From the NCBI RefSeq assembly GCF_030159595.1, contig NZ_BSKJ01000004.1:411747-475746 (forward strand): 64,000 nt of DNA, written 5' to 3'. Below the pieces are notes generated by a model. That model saw only the letters and a program-made list of their open reading frames with translations, had not been told where the DNA came from and did not search any database. Shown here piece after piece: positions 27,935-36,992 of the stretch (the first letter of the stretch is position 1; every line of letters begins with the position of its first letter). The stretch is from Pseudomonas putida (GTDB lineage Bacteria; Pseudomonadota; Gammaproteobacteria; Pseudomonadales; Pseudomonadaceae). Both the position numbers and the translations under genes were made by a program.

Positions 27935-28126
27935 CTACCCAGTCTTGCTGTACATGCATACAGTATTAATTTTTTCTCGGTTAATTGGGCACCCAGAGCA
28001 CGCTCCCGTCTCATAGCTGTCCAGAAAAGACAGTCTGGTAAGCATGGAAGGCCCGTAATCAGGGGCTTTCGAGAAACTATTGGCTTCGTCGGATTCGCCT
28101 GCTGCGTGCTGGTAAACCAGGCACAT
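27935..28126 (-). CDS. Small protein of unknown function beside LexA boxes
   Basis: 63 residues from the ATG at 28126 (MCLVYQHAAGESDEANSFSK...), with four Cys, two of them in the pair CSGC. A LexA-type box at 28168-28183 covers the expected promoter, and a second one overlaps its 3' end. The open frame continues upstream to an ATG at 28177 inside the box, which would make that start unlikely. No family recognised. Confidence 0.35.
   Translation of the reverse strand: MCLVYQHAAGESDEANSFSKAPDYGPSMLTRLSFLDSYETGACSGCPINREKINTVCMYSKTG
27948..27963. promoter_or_regulatory. LexA-type box 1
   Basis: CTGTACATGCATACAG fits CTG-N10-CAG with an AT-rich centre. It lies upstream of the small basic ORF on the minus strand. 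Confidence 0.6.
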
Positions 28127-28167
28127 TTGCTCAATTGGTATGCGTTCCACCGCGATGCATATGAGCA

Positions 28168-28183
28168 CTGTATGCATATACAG
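28168..28183. promoter_or_regulatory. LexA-type box 2
   Basis: CTGTATGCATATACAG fits CTG-N10-CAG and is nearly palindromic. It lies 42 nt ahead of the small Cys-containing ORF on the minus strand. Confidence 0.65.
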
Positions 28184-28448
28184 TCATCTTGAGTCTCTCT
28201 CTCGACCTGAGCGTATTGCTGGTCGCCCCCCATCGCACCAGTGCTCTGATTTGCTGGGATCTACGCAAGTTGAGTGATGAGCGGAGTGCGTCCCAGTCCT
28301 TCGGGTCGTATCTGTCTTAGCGCCAGCCGGTTTTCTGGACATTTGTGCGACTCTTTTCCAGCTCTGATGCCCTGCTCATCGCCATCACGCAATGACCTCA
28401 TGTGTGGGCTCGGGTAAGCTCGAGTGAAGCGAATTCCAGGACATCTCA

Positions 28449-29201
28449 ATGCCCCTCAGTACCGTCGTTAAGCTGTTGCAGGAAGCAAAGCACGTTGTCA
28501 TTTTCACCGGCGCCGGCGTATCCGCTGAAAGTGGAATCCCAACGTTCAGAGATGCATTGACTGGTCTCTGGTCTCAATTCGACCCTGCTCAATTAGCGAC
28601 AGCCGAAGCGTTCCGTGCGGATCCTGAGCTGTGCTGGGGTTGGTATGAGTGGCGTAGGTTGAAAGTGCTCCAAGCGCAGCCGAATGCAGCTCATCTCGCG
28701 ATAGCAGAACTCGCTAAGCACGTCCCTAAGCTGACCGTCGTGACCCAGAATGTGGATGACCTGCATGAACGGGCTGGGAGCCAGGACGTGATTCATGTTC
28801 ACGGTAGCCTTCATTCACCTAGGTGCATTGACTGCGGCAATGCCCACATAGCGCCCCTTCCTTCTGATGACTTACCCGCGGATGGTTGCCGTCTTGAGCC
28901 ACCTCGGTGCGATGCATGCAACGGATACATCAGGCCTGGAGTCGTATGGTTCGGAGAAATGCTTCCGGACGCAGCCTGGAGTGCGGGTTTTGCTTCCTCA
29001 GGTGCTTGTGATTTGTTCTTCTCGATCGGTACGTCCGGTGTCGTGTATCCAGCCGCGGAGCTGCCCCTACGTGCGTTAGGAGCAGGCGCGAAGGTCATAC
29101 ACGTCAATCCTGCTCGTGTAGAGGTCTGCAGCCAGGAGCTTTGGCTCCAAGGTTCGGCCGCAGACATGATGAAAGCACTCGTTGAGCAAGCTTTTGGATG
29201 A
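28449..29201 (+). CDS. Sir2 family NAD-dependent protein deacylase
   Basis: 250 residues, class III sirtuin like CobB. NAD-binding motifs are FTGAGVSAESGIPTFRD (residues 18-34), VTQNVDDLHERAG with the catalytic His in HVHGS, and the zinc-binding Cys pairs CIDCGN and CDACNG. It ends with GTSGVVYPAAELP and a HVNP motif, as in CobB. An AGGA site lies ahead of the ATG. The family removes acyl groups from lysines, for example on acetyl-CoA synthetase. It is a complete enzyme alone, not a SIR2 effector fused to a sensor, so a defence role is not indicated. Confidence 0.92.
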   Translation: MPLSTVVKLLQEAKHVVIFTGAGVSAESGIPTFRDALTGLWSQFDPAQLATAEAFRADPELCWGWYEWRRLKVLQAQPNAAHLAIAELAKHVPKLTVVTQNVDDLHERAGSQDVIHVHGSLHSPRCIDCGNAHIAPLPSDDLPADGCRLEPPRCDACNGYIRPGVVWFGEMLPDAAWSAGFASSGACDLFFSIGTSGVVYPAAELPLRALGAGAKVIHVNPARVEVCSQELWLQGSAADMMKALVEQAFG

Positions 29202-29264
29202 TGCGTGTACGACGCTTATCCTCCGGTCTGCAGCGTAGGGTAAGTCTACAGAGACTCTATCGTT

Positions 29265-29633
29265 TCAGACGCCCAGGTCATCATCAATTCGCCTCCCCAC
29301 CAGTTCACGAGGGAGGACGTCAGCGGGCACTAGCAGCAAGAGACGGTCTGCGAGGTAATCGCTGTAGCACGCCAGGATCGTAACGCTATTGGGCAAATCG
29401 TCCGGGCCTGGCGCTTCGATGCCCGCCTCCACCTGAGCGCTCTTAACTATCCTGAGAATGTCCTCGCCTAGCCATTGCCGTTCGAGATACTCCCTTTGGC
29501 TGCGGGTGGGTTTCGGCCCGAACGAACGCAGCAGATCAGCCACGGTTTCGAGAAGTCCTTGGGGGCCCAGGTGTTCCAGCGCAGCCTTCCAGAGCATTCC
29601 TTCTTGAGGCATCGTGAGTCGTTTACGAAGCAT
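29265..29633 (-). CDS. Protein of unknown function
   Basis: 122 residues from the ATG at 29633, or 115 from the ATG at 29612 (MPQEGMLWKAALEHLG). Helical, acidic, with no recognised domain; a segment KPTRSQREYLERQWLGEDILRI sits in the middle. Only 21 nt separate its 5' end from the divergent exonuclease gene, so the two may share a promoter region and a function. Confidence 0.5.
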   Translation of the reverse strand: MLRKRLTMPQEGMLWKAALEHLGPQGLLETVADLLRSFGPKPTRSQREYLERQWLGEDILRIVKSAQVEAGIEAPGPDDLPNSVTILACYSDYLADRLLLLVPADVLPRELVGRRIDDDLGV

Positions 29634-29654
29634 TGGTAGTACAGGATCCTTCTG

Positions 29655-30110
29655 ATGAGACTTTTTCTAGATTGCGAATTCACGCGGCTCAACGCCACAG
29701 CAAAACTGATTTCGCTGGCGCTGGTAGCAGAGAACGGCAGGGAATTTTATGTCGAATTGCTCGACACATGGCACCTGGACGACTGCAGCGATTTCGTAAA
29801 AGAGATCGTGCTCCCTCAGCTGTGGGGTGGCGACTATAGCTGCCCCATGCTCGACGCCCGGGACAGGCTGCTGGCGTTTCTACGCTCATTCGACTGCATG
29901 ACTACAGTGGTGACTGATGCCCCGGAGTACGATTGGGAGCTGTTCTGCGAACTCGCGTACTACGAAGGTAAGTGGCCGCAGAATGTTTATCCGGCGCCAA
30001 CCAATGCACTCAGCCTTGAGCCACTTAACGATGGATCAGACCTTCCGCATCATGCGTTGCTCGATGCTCGGATCATCGCCGGGATGTTTGTCCCGAAAGC
30101 CAGTGGCTAG
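29655..30110 (+). CDS. DEDD-type 3'-5' exoribonuclease-like protein
   Basis: 151 residues. LFLDCEFTRL at the start gives the DxE pair of the RNase-H-like DEDD exonucleases, TDAPEYDWELF gives the second Asp (residues 92-102), and HHALLDARIIAGM (His and Asp, about residue 132) the last motif. It resembles the Rv2179c-like exoribonuclease family. AGGA lies 8 nt before the ATG. It is divergent from the small gene on its left and followed by a 520-bp gap. Confidence 0.75.
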   Translation: MRLFLDCEFTRLNATAKLISLALVAENGREFYVELLDTWHLDDCSDFVKEIVLPQLWGGDYSCPMLDARDRLLAFLRSFDCMTTVVTDAPEYDWELFCELAYYEGKWPQNVYPAPTNALSLEPLNDGSDLPHHALLDARIIAGMFVPKASG

Positions 30111-30631
30111 AGACTACCTGCTTGCGCTGACCTTGTGACTAAGCCAAATACCACCCCAGGATGGCGTGACAACTTGTGAAGATCTAGCGAAGGGTACATT
30201 TGTAATCCTGGCCTCAGGGTGTGATCGAGATGTCAAATACCCACAAAAAAATCAGGCTTATTTGTATGCTATTTGGCTGCAAAAGCAAGCTGAGGGCCTT
30301 GCAGGCCCCAAAGAGGCGACGATCGTTCGTGCGGGCATGGACACAGTCAATTTCCTCAAGATTTACCTTTGAAAATGATCAAGAAGTCGCATCGCAGTAG
30401 ATCAAGTGCAAAAAAGCCAAAGAACTGCCGTGCAGGCCAGCTCTATCTGGCGGGTTGAGAGGTGGTAGTGACGCCGCTGCTTTGCTTTTGAAAACAAACA
30501 AAAGAACTCCGTTTTTGAATTTTTGATTCAAGGTTAGCCCTCAAAAAATGTCGTTTTCTTGATAGAATTGACGCATTTACGACATTTGCTGCAATGCAGA
30601 GCGATGCCATTTGGCACAAATCCATTCCTGG
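30111..30631. other. Gap without a supportable gene
   Basis: A 68-codon frame at 30166-30372 has no clear ribosome site or recognisable product. Small inverted repeats are present: TTGAAT/ATTCAA and AATGTCG/CGACATT between about 30510 and 30590. The region is AT-rich. Confidence 0.4.
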
Positions 30632-30934
30632 TTATAAGGGAATGGCGGATCGCTCGACCTCTGGTTTGAGATGCTCAGGCATGTTATTCGCGACGTTCAG
30701 GTCAACCGGTATGCCCAGCATTTCCTCAAGGGCCGACTCGAGCTCCATAATGTCGAAAAGTGAGATCCTCCCTTCCCAGTCGGCTGGTATGGTCACGAGA
30801 AGATCAAGGTCGCTCCCGTCAACGTCGTCACCGCGGCAAGCGGAGCCAAAGACTCTGACGTTAACGAACCCGTAGGCCTCTACTGCCTTGCGGAGCATGT
30901 CGCGTTTGCCTCGAATAGCCAGAGATGGTTTCAC
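30632..30934 (-). CDS. Minimal nucleotidyltransferase (MNT/MntA-like), orphan
   Basis: 100 residues from a GTG. The pol-beta superfamily motif VFGSACRGDDVDGSDLDLLV (residues 28-47) has the GS and DxD metal-binding residues of MNT proteins. These usually act as antitoxins that AMPylate a HEPN toxin (HepT) encoded next to them. No HEPN gene lies on either side: downstream is the gene-free gap, upstream is a membrane protein. It may therefore be a leftover or act on a distant partner. Confidence 0.8.
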   Translation of the reverse strand: MKPSLAIRGKRDMLRKAVEAYGFVNVRVFGSACRGDDVDGSDLDLLVTIPADWEGRISLFDIMELESALEEMLGIPVDLNVANNMPEHLKPEVERSAIPL

Positions 30935-31071
30935 GGCTTGCCCTTCTGGTTGACCGACGCGATGTCCCGCTCTTAAGACACTCAAGTACGTGAACACGAA
31001 TGAGGGAAAAGATTTGTGGTGAGTGATGATAAACAGATCACTCACCACCAAACGATCACTGCCTGTAAGAA

Positions 31072-31491
31072 TCAGTCGCCGAACAACGTCTTCAGAATTG
31101 AGGAGGCGAAGGGAATCGCGGCCAGGCCTAAGAGTGCGGTCTTGAACTCTCCCAGTTGCTGCCAGGTGATTTTTCCTGCAACGAGCCCGCCGACAATTAC
31201 GAAAGCTACAAATGCCGGCCACGCTCTGATAAACAGCCGCAGAAGACCCGCTTTCGTAAGGGAGGCGCTGATACGTGGAAAGGCCCGGCGATAGTCCGTA
31301 CCGATGTAGGCAACATACAGGCCTGCAGCCGCAAGGATACCTACGAGCACTGACGCGCTCACGTTGACGGTCGACAGTCCCCAGAAAAGCGCCAGCAGCT
31401 TGCTACCCAGCCAGCCGAGCCGCTTGATGTACTCGTTGGCGGTTTTCATCTCAGGGATGGGGAATCGAGGGTCGTATGATGATCCGAACAT
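31072..31491 (-). CDS. Small inner-membrane protein
   Basis: 139 residues from the ATG at 31491 with AAGGA 7 nt ahead. Two or three hydrophobic segments are visible: about residues 33-56 (LLALFWGLSTVNVSASVLVG and on), 85-105 (FIRAWPAFVAFVIVGGLVAG) and 115-133. The N-terminus is polar and cytoplasmic-looking. No family is recognised. It lies between the MNT gene and the divergent PHP-ATPase gene. Confidence 0.6.
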   Translation of the reverse strand: MFGSSYDPRFPIPEMKTANEYIKRLGWLGSKLLALFWGLSTVNVSASVLVGILAAAGLYVAYIGTDYRRAFPRISASLTKAGLLRLFIRAWPAFVAFVIVGGLVAGKITWQQLGEFKTALLGLAAIPFASSILKTLFGD

Positions 31492-31756
31492 GTGTGTTCC
31501 TTTTATTCCGGCGAGCCCCGTGCCCGCATTACGCCCATCGTAAGGGTGTAGAACTCTTTCACCTAGCCGAAACGAGCCGTTGAAACTCAGCTGTTTGGTA
31601 CGGAGCACTTCTCTCACGAGGATGCTCTTCATCGGCTTCGGATTGACAGGACTGAAGGCATGAAAAATAGTGGCAAAGTGACAGTCTCACACCTCTATCG
31701 TTTGCCGCTCTCAGAATCGGGACTGCCCTCACCCTTCCTCTGCTTACTAGGACGTA

Positions 31757-34726
31757 ATGATGCAGACCGAGCCAAAACCCCTTACTTCCGGATCTCGTTG
31801 GCTTCGATGGGATCCTCACGTACATGCCCCAGGTACGCTGTTCAACGACAATTTCAGGGGTGATTGGGACGGATACCTGAAGGCCCTTGAGGAATCATCC
31901 CCCCAGATCAGCGCGATCGCAGTAACTGACTACTACCTGCTCGACACATACAAGCAGCTGGTTGAGCATAAGCAGTCAGGCAGGCTCCCAAACTGCGAGC
32001 TCCTTTTTCCTAACGTAGAGATCCGCTTTGATGTTGGGACGGCGAAATCATGGATCAATGCCCACTTATTGGTGTGTCCGGATGATCCGGATCATCTGGA
32101 CGAGCTGGAGCGTTTTCTCGCCTCGCTGTCCTTCAAAGCCTTTGAAGACGAGTTCCGATGCACACCCAGTGATCTGAGGCGGCTAGGGAAAAAAGCCAAG
32201 CCTGAGATAGTCGATGATCGTGCTGCATTGCGACATGGCGCTGAGCGATTCAAGGTGTCATTCCAGGAGCTTAGGGACAAGTACAAGCAAAGCCAGTGGG
32301 CGCGAGATAACTTGATAATCGCTGTAGCGGCCAAGCAGAACGATGGTACCGCTGCTTTGCAGGACGGCGCCGATGAAGTTCTCAGGCAAGAAATCGAGCG
32401 CTTTGCACATGTCATATTCGCTTCGAATCCCAATCAACGTGAGTTTTGGTTGGGGCGCAAAGGGCTGTCAGCAGCAAGCCTGGTTGAGCGGTACAACGGT
32501 CTGAAACCATGCCTTCACGGAAGTGATGCTCACCAAACTTCCAAGGCCGGTGCGCCCGACGAGAAGAGATACAGCTGGCTTAAGGGTAGTCCTACCTTCG
32601 ATACGCTTCGACAAGCGTGTATTGACCCTGGTGGGCGAGCCTTCATTGGAGAAGAACCGCCTCCCTATGGTAACTCTTCTGAAGTGATTGCTCAGGTCGA
32701 CATAACCAATGCGCCGTGGCTCACCACACCTTCTCTCGAACTCAATCCCGGCCTGATTGCCGTGATTGGCGCCAGGGGTTCTGGAAAAACAGCGCTAGCC
32801 GACATCCTCGCTGCGGGATGTGAAGCGCGAGGCAATGCTATCACTGGACATTCATTTTTGGTGAGGGCGCGCGAACACCTACAGGATGCTGAGGTAAACA
32901 TCACCTGGTGCAATGGTGAGGCCGAATCTAGCCCGCTCAGCCAAACAACCGACGACGATTTCGTGTATCCCAGGGCTCGATACCTATCGCAACAGTTTGT
33001 TGACGAGCTCTGCTCTGCTGATGGGATGACTGATGGATTGCTGACTGAGGTTGAGCGAGTCATCTACGAGTCCCACTCCTCAACAGAGCGTGAGGGTGCA
33101 ATCAACTTCAATGACCTGAGAGAAATCAAATCCGAACGCTATCGCGAGGCCCGGCGCCGGGAAGAGGAATCCTTGGGTAGCTTGTCAGAGCGTATCAACA
33201 TTGAGTTCGAGAAGCGCAGCTTAGTACCGCAGTTGAAAGCTCAGGTACAAGAAAAGGACGCCATGGTTGCCAGGTTGACCGAAGACAGAAGCAAGCTCGT
33301 CGCAAAAGGGTCAGAGAGTAGGCTGGCAAGGTTGCAAGCTCTGACAACTGCCTCAGAAAAGATCGCTGGTTATGTCAGACACTTCAAAGCCCAGGAGCAG
33401 CAGGTTCTGCTGATGCAAGATGAGGTGGGTAACATCCGCCGTATTGTTGCCCCCAGCGATCTTCGTGAAATCCAGGCTCGCCATGCGGCCAGCGGCTTGG
33501 GTAGTGATGAATGGGGGGCATTCTTCCGGGATTACAAAGGCGATGTCGACGCCATTCTGTCCGGCATGCTGCTCAATGCAAGGGGAAACAGGGATGGTTG
33601 GCTTGGTGTGCCTCCTGCGAAGCAGGAAGACGTTGAGGCCCCTTACATTGATGACGCCACCGACCTTGACCAATGCAGCTTGGCTCAACTGCAGGCAGAA
33701 ATTGCTCGATTACAGCAATTGGTGAGCATTGATCAGGAAACCACGAAGCGCTTCAAGGAGCTTTCGACCAAAATCACGACAGAGTCGGAGCTGTTGCGGG
33801 CTAGCAAAGAGAAGCTGGCCGACCACGAGGGGGCAGCCGAGCGCCTTCAGAGCTTGCTCAACGAACGCAATAATTCCTACAAGCGCGTGTTTTCAGCCTT
33901 GGTGGCTGAGGAGCGTGTACTGCAAGAGCTGTACTCACCGATCAAAGCGCTTCTGGAGAGCGCTCAAGGCACGCTGAACAAGCTGTCGTTCTCTGTTGCG
34001 CGCACGGTGGACATCGACGCCTGGGCTGAAGAAGGAGAGTCACTACTCAACCTCTCAAAGAAAGGCCCATTCAGAGGTCGAGGGACATTACGCGAGAAGG
34101 TACTTGAGTCACTCAATACACCGTGGCTACAGGGTGACGAAGACACCGCGCTGGCGGCGTTGAAGGAGTTCATCAAAACCTATCAGGAGCAGCTGCTTGA
34201 GCACTCCCCAGTAGCTGCATCCGACCTTGCCGAGTACCGCCGATGGACAAAGCGGCTTGCCCAGTGGCTCTATGGCACCGACCATATCTCCGTCCGATAC
34301 GCTGTCAATTACGATGGCATTGAGATTCAGAAGCTCTCCCCTGGGACGCGAGGGATTGTACTGTTGTTGCTCTACCTTTCCCTTGATGGGAATGACAGTC
34401 GACCGCTGATTATTGATCAGCCTGAAGAGAACCTTGACCCAAAATCCATCTATAACGACCTCGTCCCATTGTTCATGGCTGCGAAGGCTACTCGTCAAGT
34501 CATCATGGTGACTCACAACGCCAATTTGGTCGTGAACACAGACGCAGATCAGATCATCATCGCCGAATGTGGCCCGCATGTGCATGGTCAATTACCACCA
34601 ATTACCTACCATTCGGGCGGGCTGGAAGATCGAACGATTAGAGAGCGTGTATGTGACATTTTGGAGGGTGGCGAGACCGCATTCAAGGAGCGAGCTCGCA
34701 GGCTGAGGGTTCGGCTCTCGCGATAG
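31757..34726 (+). CDS. TrlF-like PHP-domain ATPase
   Basis: 989 residues. The N-terminal PHP phosphoesterase motifs are HVHAPG (residues 21-26), AVTDYYLLD and HGSDAH (254-259). An SMC/Rad50-like ATPase follows: Walker A GARGSGKT at about 338-345, a coiled-coil middle part (about 430-740) and a C-terminal Walker B region LIIDQPEENLDP at about 883-894 with the switch motif VTHNANLV. This fusion is annotated as TrlF family in databases as far as I recall, and occurs in islands and some defence contexts. It is probably a DNA- or RNA-end-processing nuclease driven by the ATPase. It is alone on the plus strand and convergent with the Wadjet-like operon. Confidence 0.8.
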   Translation: MMQTEPKPLTSGSRWLRWDPHVHAPGTLFNDNFRGDWDGYLKALEESSPQISAIAVTDYYLLDTYKQLVEHKQSGRLPNCELLFPNVEIRFDVGTAKSWINAHLLVCPDDPDHLDELERFLASLSFKAFEDEFRCTPSDLRRLGKKAKPEIVDDRAALRHGAERFKVSFQELRDKYKQSQWARDNLIIAVAAKQNDGTAALQDGADEVLRQEIERFAHVIFASNPNQREFWLGRKGLSAASLVERYNGLKPCLHGSDAHQTSKAGAPDEKRYSWLKGSPTFDTLRQACIDPGGRAFIGEEPPPYGNSSEVIAQVDITNAPWLTTPSLELNPGLIAVIGARGSGKTALADILAAGCEARGNAITGHSFLVRAREHLQDAEVNITWCNGEAESSPLSQTTDDDFVYPRARYLSQQFVDELCSADGMTDGLLTEVERVIYESHSSTEREGAINFNDLREIKSERYREARRREEESLGSLSERINIEFEKRSLVPQLKAQVQEKDAMVARLTEDRSKLVAKGSESRLARLQALTTASEKIAGYVRHFKAQEQQVLLMQDEVGNIRRIVAPSDLREIQARHAASGLGSDEWGAFFRDYKGDVDAILSGMLLNARGNRDGWLGVPPAKQEDVEAPYIDDATDLDQCSLAQLQAEIARLQQLVSIDQETTKRFKELSTKITTESELLRASKEKLADHEGAAERLQSLLNERNNSYKRVFSALVAEERVLQELYSPIKALLESAQGTLNKLSFSVARTVDIDAWAEEGESLLNLSKKGPFRGRGTLREKVLESLNTPWLQGDEDTALAALKEFIKTYQEQLLEHSPVAASDLAEYRRWTKRLAQWLYGTDHISVRYAVNYDGIEIQKLSPGTRGIVLLLLYLSLDGNDSRPLIIDQPEENLDPKSIYNDLVPLFMAAKATRQVIMVTHNANLVVNTDADQIIIAECGPHVHGQLPPITYHSGGLEDRTIRERVCDILEGGETAFKERARRLRVRLSR

Positions 34727-34733
34727 ATTTGCA

Positions 34734-34767
34734 GCCTGCTTAGCGGAGTAAAAACCGCTAAGCAGGC
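34734..34767. terminator. Perfect 13-bp hairpin between convergent genes
   Basis: Arms GCCTGCTTAGCGG and CCGCTAAGCAGGC with an 8-nt A-rich loop. It starts 8 nt after the PHP-ATPase stop and faces the end of the Wadjet-like operon 139 nt away. There is no long T tract. Confidence 0.65.
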
Positions 34768-34905
34768 AGTCCCTCGGGCAGTCTCACTTGGCTTAATCTC
34801 GCCTCTACGTGCACATCTGCTGAGCGTCCACTGCAACGAGCATGGTTGAGGCCATCCAGCTAGGGGCTAACGACCTCTGCTACACACTTGGGCGCAAGGC
34901 CTGCC

Positions 34906-35754
34906 CTAAGCCCTGGACTCGTCAGACCAGACTTTCAGCTTCTGCCCAGCCATTGATTCCTGGCTAAAACCGGTGCGAAGATCCTTGAGGAGGCACGCCA
35001 ATGGATGACCTGACTTGAGCAAGCCATCCATCATGTGCGCCTGGGTCATGTAGTCATGGGGCTTATCCAGCTCCTTTGCTTTCAGCTCATGTAGCCCGTC
35101 AAGCGTGCAGCTTACAATCCCACAGCAACTGGCAGCGTTTAAGCTGTTGGCCAACCCCTGAGGATCGGTGTCTGGGAAGTAGTACACGTTCGGAGTCGCT
35201 TTAGCCAAGGCTGCAGCTGACGCGATTGAAAATTGTGGTGACCCTCTAAATACCCAGGGTGCACCCACCAGTTCTGCCGGCACTTGGTAGAGGTGTGCTT
35301 GCAAGAGAACCTCAAGGTTTTCGATCATGACGAAACAATCGAGCCCAGCTACGAGATCTGCAGGGATAGCCAGTGAGCCGCCTTTAGGAATCTCATACTG
35401 GCGCTCAGCCAAGACCACCTTACCCTCTGGGCTGCTAACCAGTACCAGGTTTCGGCTGATGACCTCGTTAGATGCCTTCTCTACCCGAGAGCGGCCGGCG
35501 AGCTCTATCCTTGAACCCTCAACCTTCCTTGCCTCAATGGGATCCCACTTGGCTTTATCGATCAGCAAGTTCCTGAGTGCTTGGCGATCAGCAGGACTTA
35601 GCAATAGCTTGCTACCACTGATCTCACCGACTCCGTAGTGTTGATGAATCGTCTTCCATAGTTTGCCCAACCCAACCCTGCCATGCCCCACGCGCACAAG
35701 TGTGCTGATCATTTCAATGCTTCGCTTGCTGCGTAAAACGCTGTGGTCACTCAT
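34906..35754 (-). CDS. JetD-like TOPRIM nuclease of a Wadjet-type system
   Basis: 282 residues. The TOPRIM metal-binding residues are Glu145 in FVMIENLEVLL and the DxD pair in YYFPDTDPQGLAN (Asp195, Asp197), as in JetD, which resembles topoisomerase VI subunit A (DUF2220/DUF3322). JetD proteins usually have 350-400 residues, so the N-terminal arm is short here. JetD is the nuclease that cuts closed circular DNA extruded by the JetABC condensin. It is the last gene of the operon and overlaps the gene before it by 4 nt. Confidence 0.75.
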   Translation of the reverse strand: MSDHSVLRSKRSIEMISTLVRVGHGRVGLGKLWKTIHQHYGVGEISGSKLLLSPADRQALRNLLIDKAKWDPIEARKVEGSRIELAGRSRVEKASNEVISRNLVLVSSPEGKVVLAERQYEIPKGGSLAIPADLVAGLDCFVMIENLEVLLQAHLYQVPAELVGAPWVFRGSPQFSIASAAALAKATPNVYYFPDTDPQGLANSLNAASCCGIVSCTLDGLHELKAKELDKPHDYMTQAHMMDGLLKSGHPLACLLKDLRTGFSQESMAGQKLKVWSDESRA

Positions 35755-36992
35755 TCGCCGCGTCTCTTGATACGTAGGGTTAGGTCAGTCACTACCTGGT
35801 TCGCGATACCTCTCGCCATGGGCTCAGCTACAGGTTCGAGCACATATCGCAGTGGCTTTTCAGTCTTTTCCGCAACGACCACAAGGTTTCGATAGTAGGC
35901 ATCCAGTGCGTACAGCCATACGTTCACCCCGTACTCTCGCTCAGCATTACCCTCCCAATAGCGGCTGGCGCTCTGAGGTGTGCGTTGCTCCTTCAACCTC
36001 GCAAGCATTGCCTCCAGATGTGGCTGCGCAAACGGAACCGGGGCCTCGACAACCTCCAGCTCTGTTGGGACTACCCGCGCTGCCGGCCTAGTCTTAGGAT
36101 CATCCACGGCCTTTCGCACCCTTGGAGCGGGTAAGGCGTGGATGAGTAGTGCCATGTCGTCGATTGCTTGCGAGTCTTCCACCGCAGGGTGTAAGTAGCC
36201 TCCGATGGACAAAGGTGAAGCGCATGGCCATTCCGCGGCGTCTGCCCGATCCAGGATGCCGTCCAGCTCCGGCATGTTGCCAGCTTGAATCCAGCTTTCG
36301 ACTGCCAATACGACTTGGCGCATGCGGTTGCGCTTTCTTACGGTTACGCCAAGTTGGTCGAGCCTGGTGATCAAGTCACCTAGCCGAGTGCGCTGTCTCA
36401 TGATTGCGCTGTGGAGGGTAGTCAGCAGCAGACGACGAAGCGTCCTGTCACTCTGACACCAACTCCATAGCTTCGTGTACTCAAAAGCATCCAGCGTTTT
36501 AGCTAACCGCTCCAGACGCTCCACGGCTTGCCGGATGTCTCTAAGACGGTCTTTGAAACGAGGAGAAAAACCGTAACGGCCTTCTATGAATTCAGTTGTT
36601 GCGCGATGCTCATCCCGAAGGTGGGTCACGACCTGGCGTACCGCCAGCCAGATTGTTCGCTGCTCTTTTTCAGCCTCAGCTAACGAGACGTCCTTTGCAG
36701 ACAGGTAGCGTTCACAAGCCTGCTCGATCTTGACCAGCAACTCCTGGAGATCGGGTGCGGACAATTCGAAGCGTTGCGAGCTGATCCGTACACCAAGGTC
36801 AATCAGGAGAGACGAGGGATGAAGGCTGCCTTCAAATTCATCCACCAGATGCTGTTTGATCAGCCACATAATGCCCTGGGTCATGATTTCCGGCTTGCTA
36901 GCGCCCTCCTCATCCGCCTGGACTATGGACTCTAGCGTTGTGGCATTTGCGACCAGATGCTTACCTAGTGTTGCCCAATCTTCTGCTCTCAC
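35751..36992 (-). CDS. JetA-like (MukF/kleisin-type) subunit
   Basis: 413 residues, mostly helical. By position, length and coupling it is the kleisin-like subunit of the condensin complex: an N-terminal winged-helix-like part (about 1-90), a helical middle (FSPRFKDRLRDIRQAVERLERL, about 150-170) and a C-terminal part near residues 340-410 (EYGVNVWLYALDAYYRNL). No catalytic motif is expected. It overlaps both neighbours by 4 nt (ATGA-type), so translation is coupled through the operon. The assignment rests mainly on context. Confidence 0.7.
   Translation of the reverse strand: MRAEDWATLGKHLVANATTLESIVQADEEGASKPEIMTQGIMWLIKQHLVDEFEGSLHPSSLLIDLGVRISSQRFELSAPDLQELLVKIEQACERYLSAKDVSLAEAEKEQRTIWLAVRQVVTHLRDEHRATTEFIEGRYGFSPRFKDRLRDIRQAVERLERLAKTLDAFEYTKLWSWCQSDRTLRRLLLTTLHSAIMRQRTRLGDLITRLDQLGVTVRKRNRMRQVVLAVESWIQAGNMPELDGILDRADAAEWPCASPLSIGGYLHPAVEDSQAIDDMALLIHALPAPRVRKAVDDPKTRPAARVVPTELEVVEAPVPFAQPHLEAMLARLKEQRTPQSASRYWEGNAEREYGVNVWLYALDAYYRNLVVVAEKTEKPLRYVLEPVAEPMARGIANQVVTDLTLRIKRRGE

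Noticed and set aside
28449-29201. Sirtuin considered as a SIR2 defence effector
   Set aside because: It has complete CobB-type zinc and catalytic motifs and no Thoeris, Avs or Ago partner, so it is called as a deacylase.
30166-30372. 68-codon open frame in the gap after the exonuclease gene
   Set aside because: GTG start without a convincing ribosome site, no recognisable product, AT-rich intergenic surroundings.
30632-30934. Nucleotidyltransferase considered as a CBASS cyclase
   Set aside because: At 100 residues it is far too short for a CD-NTase and fits the MNT family.
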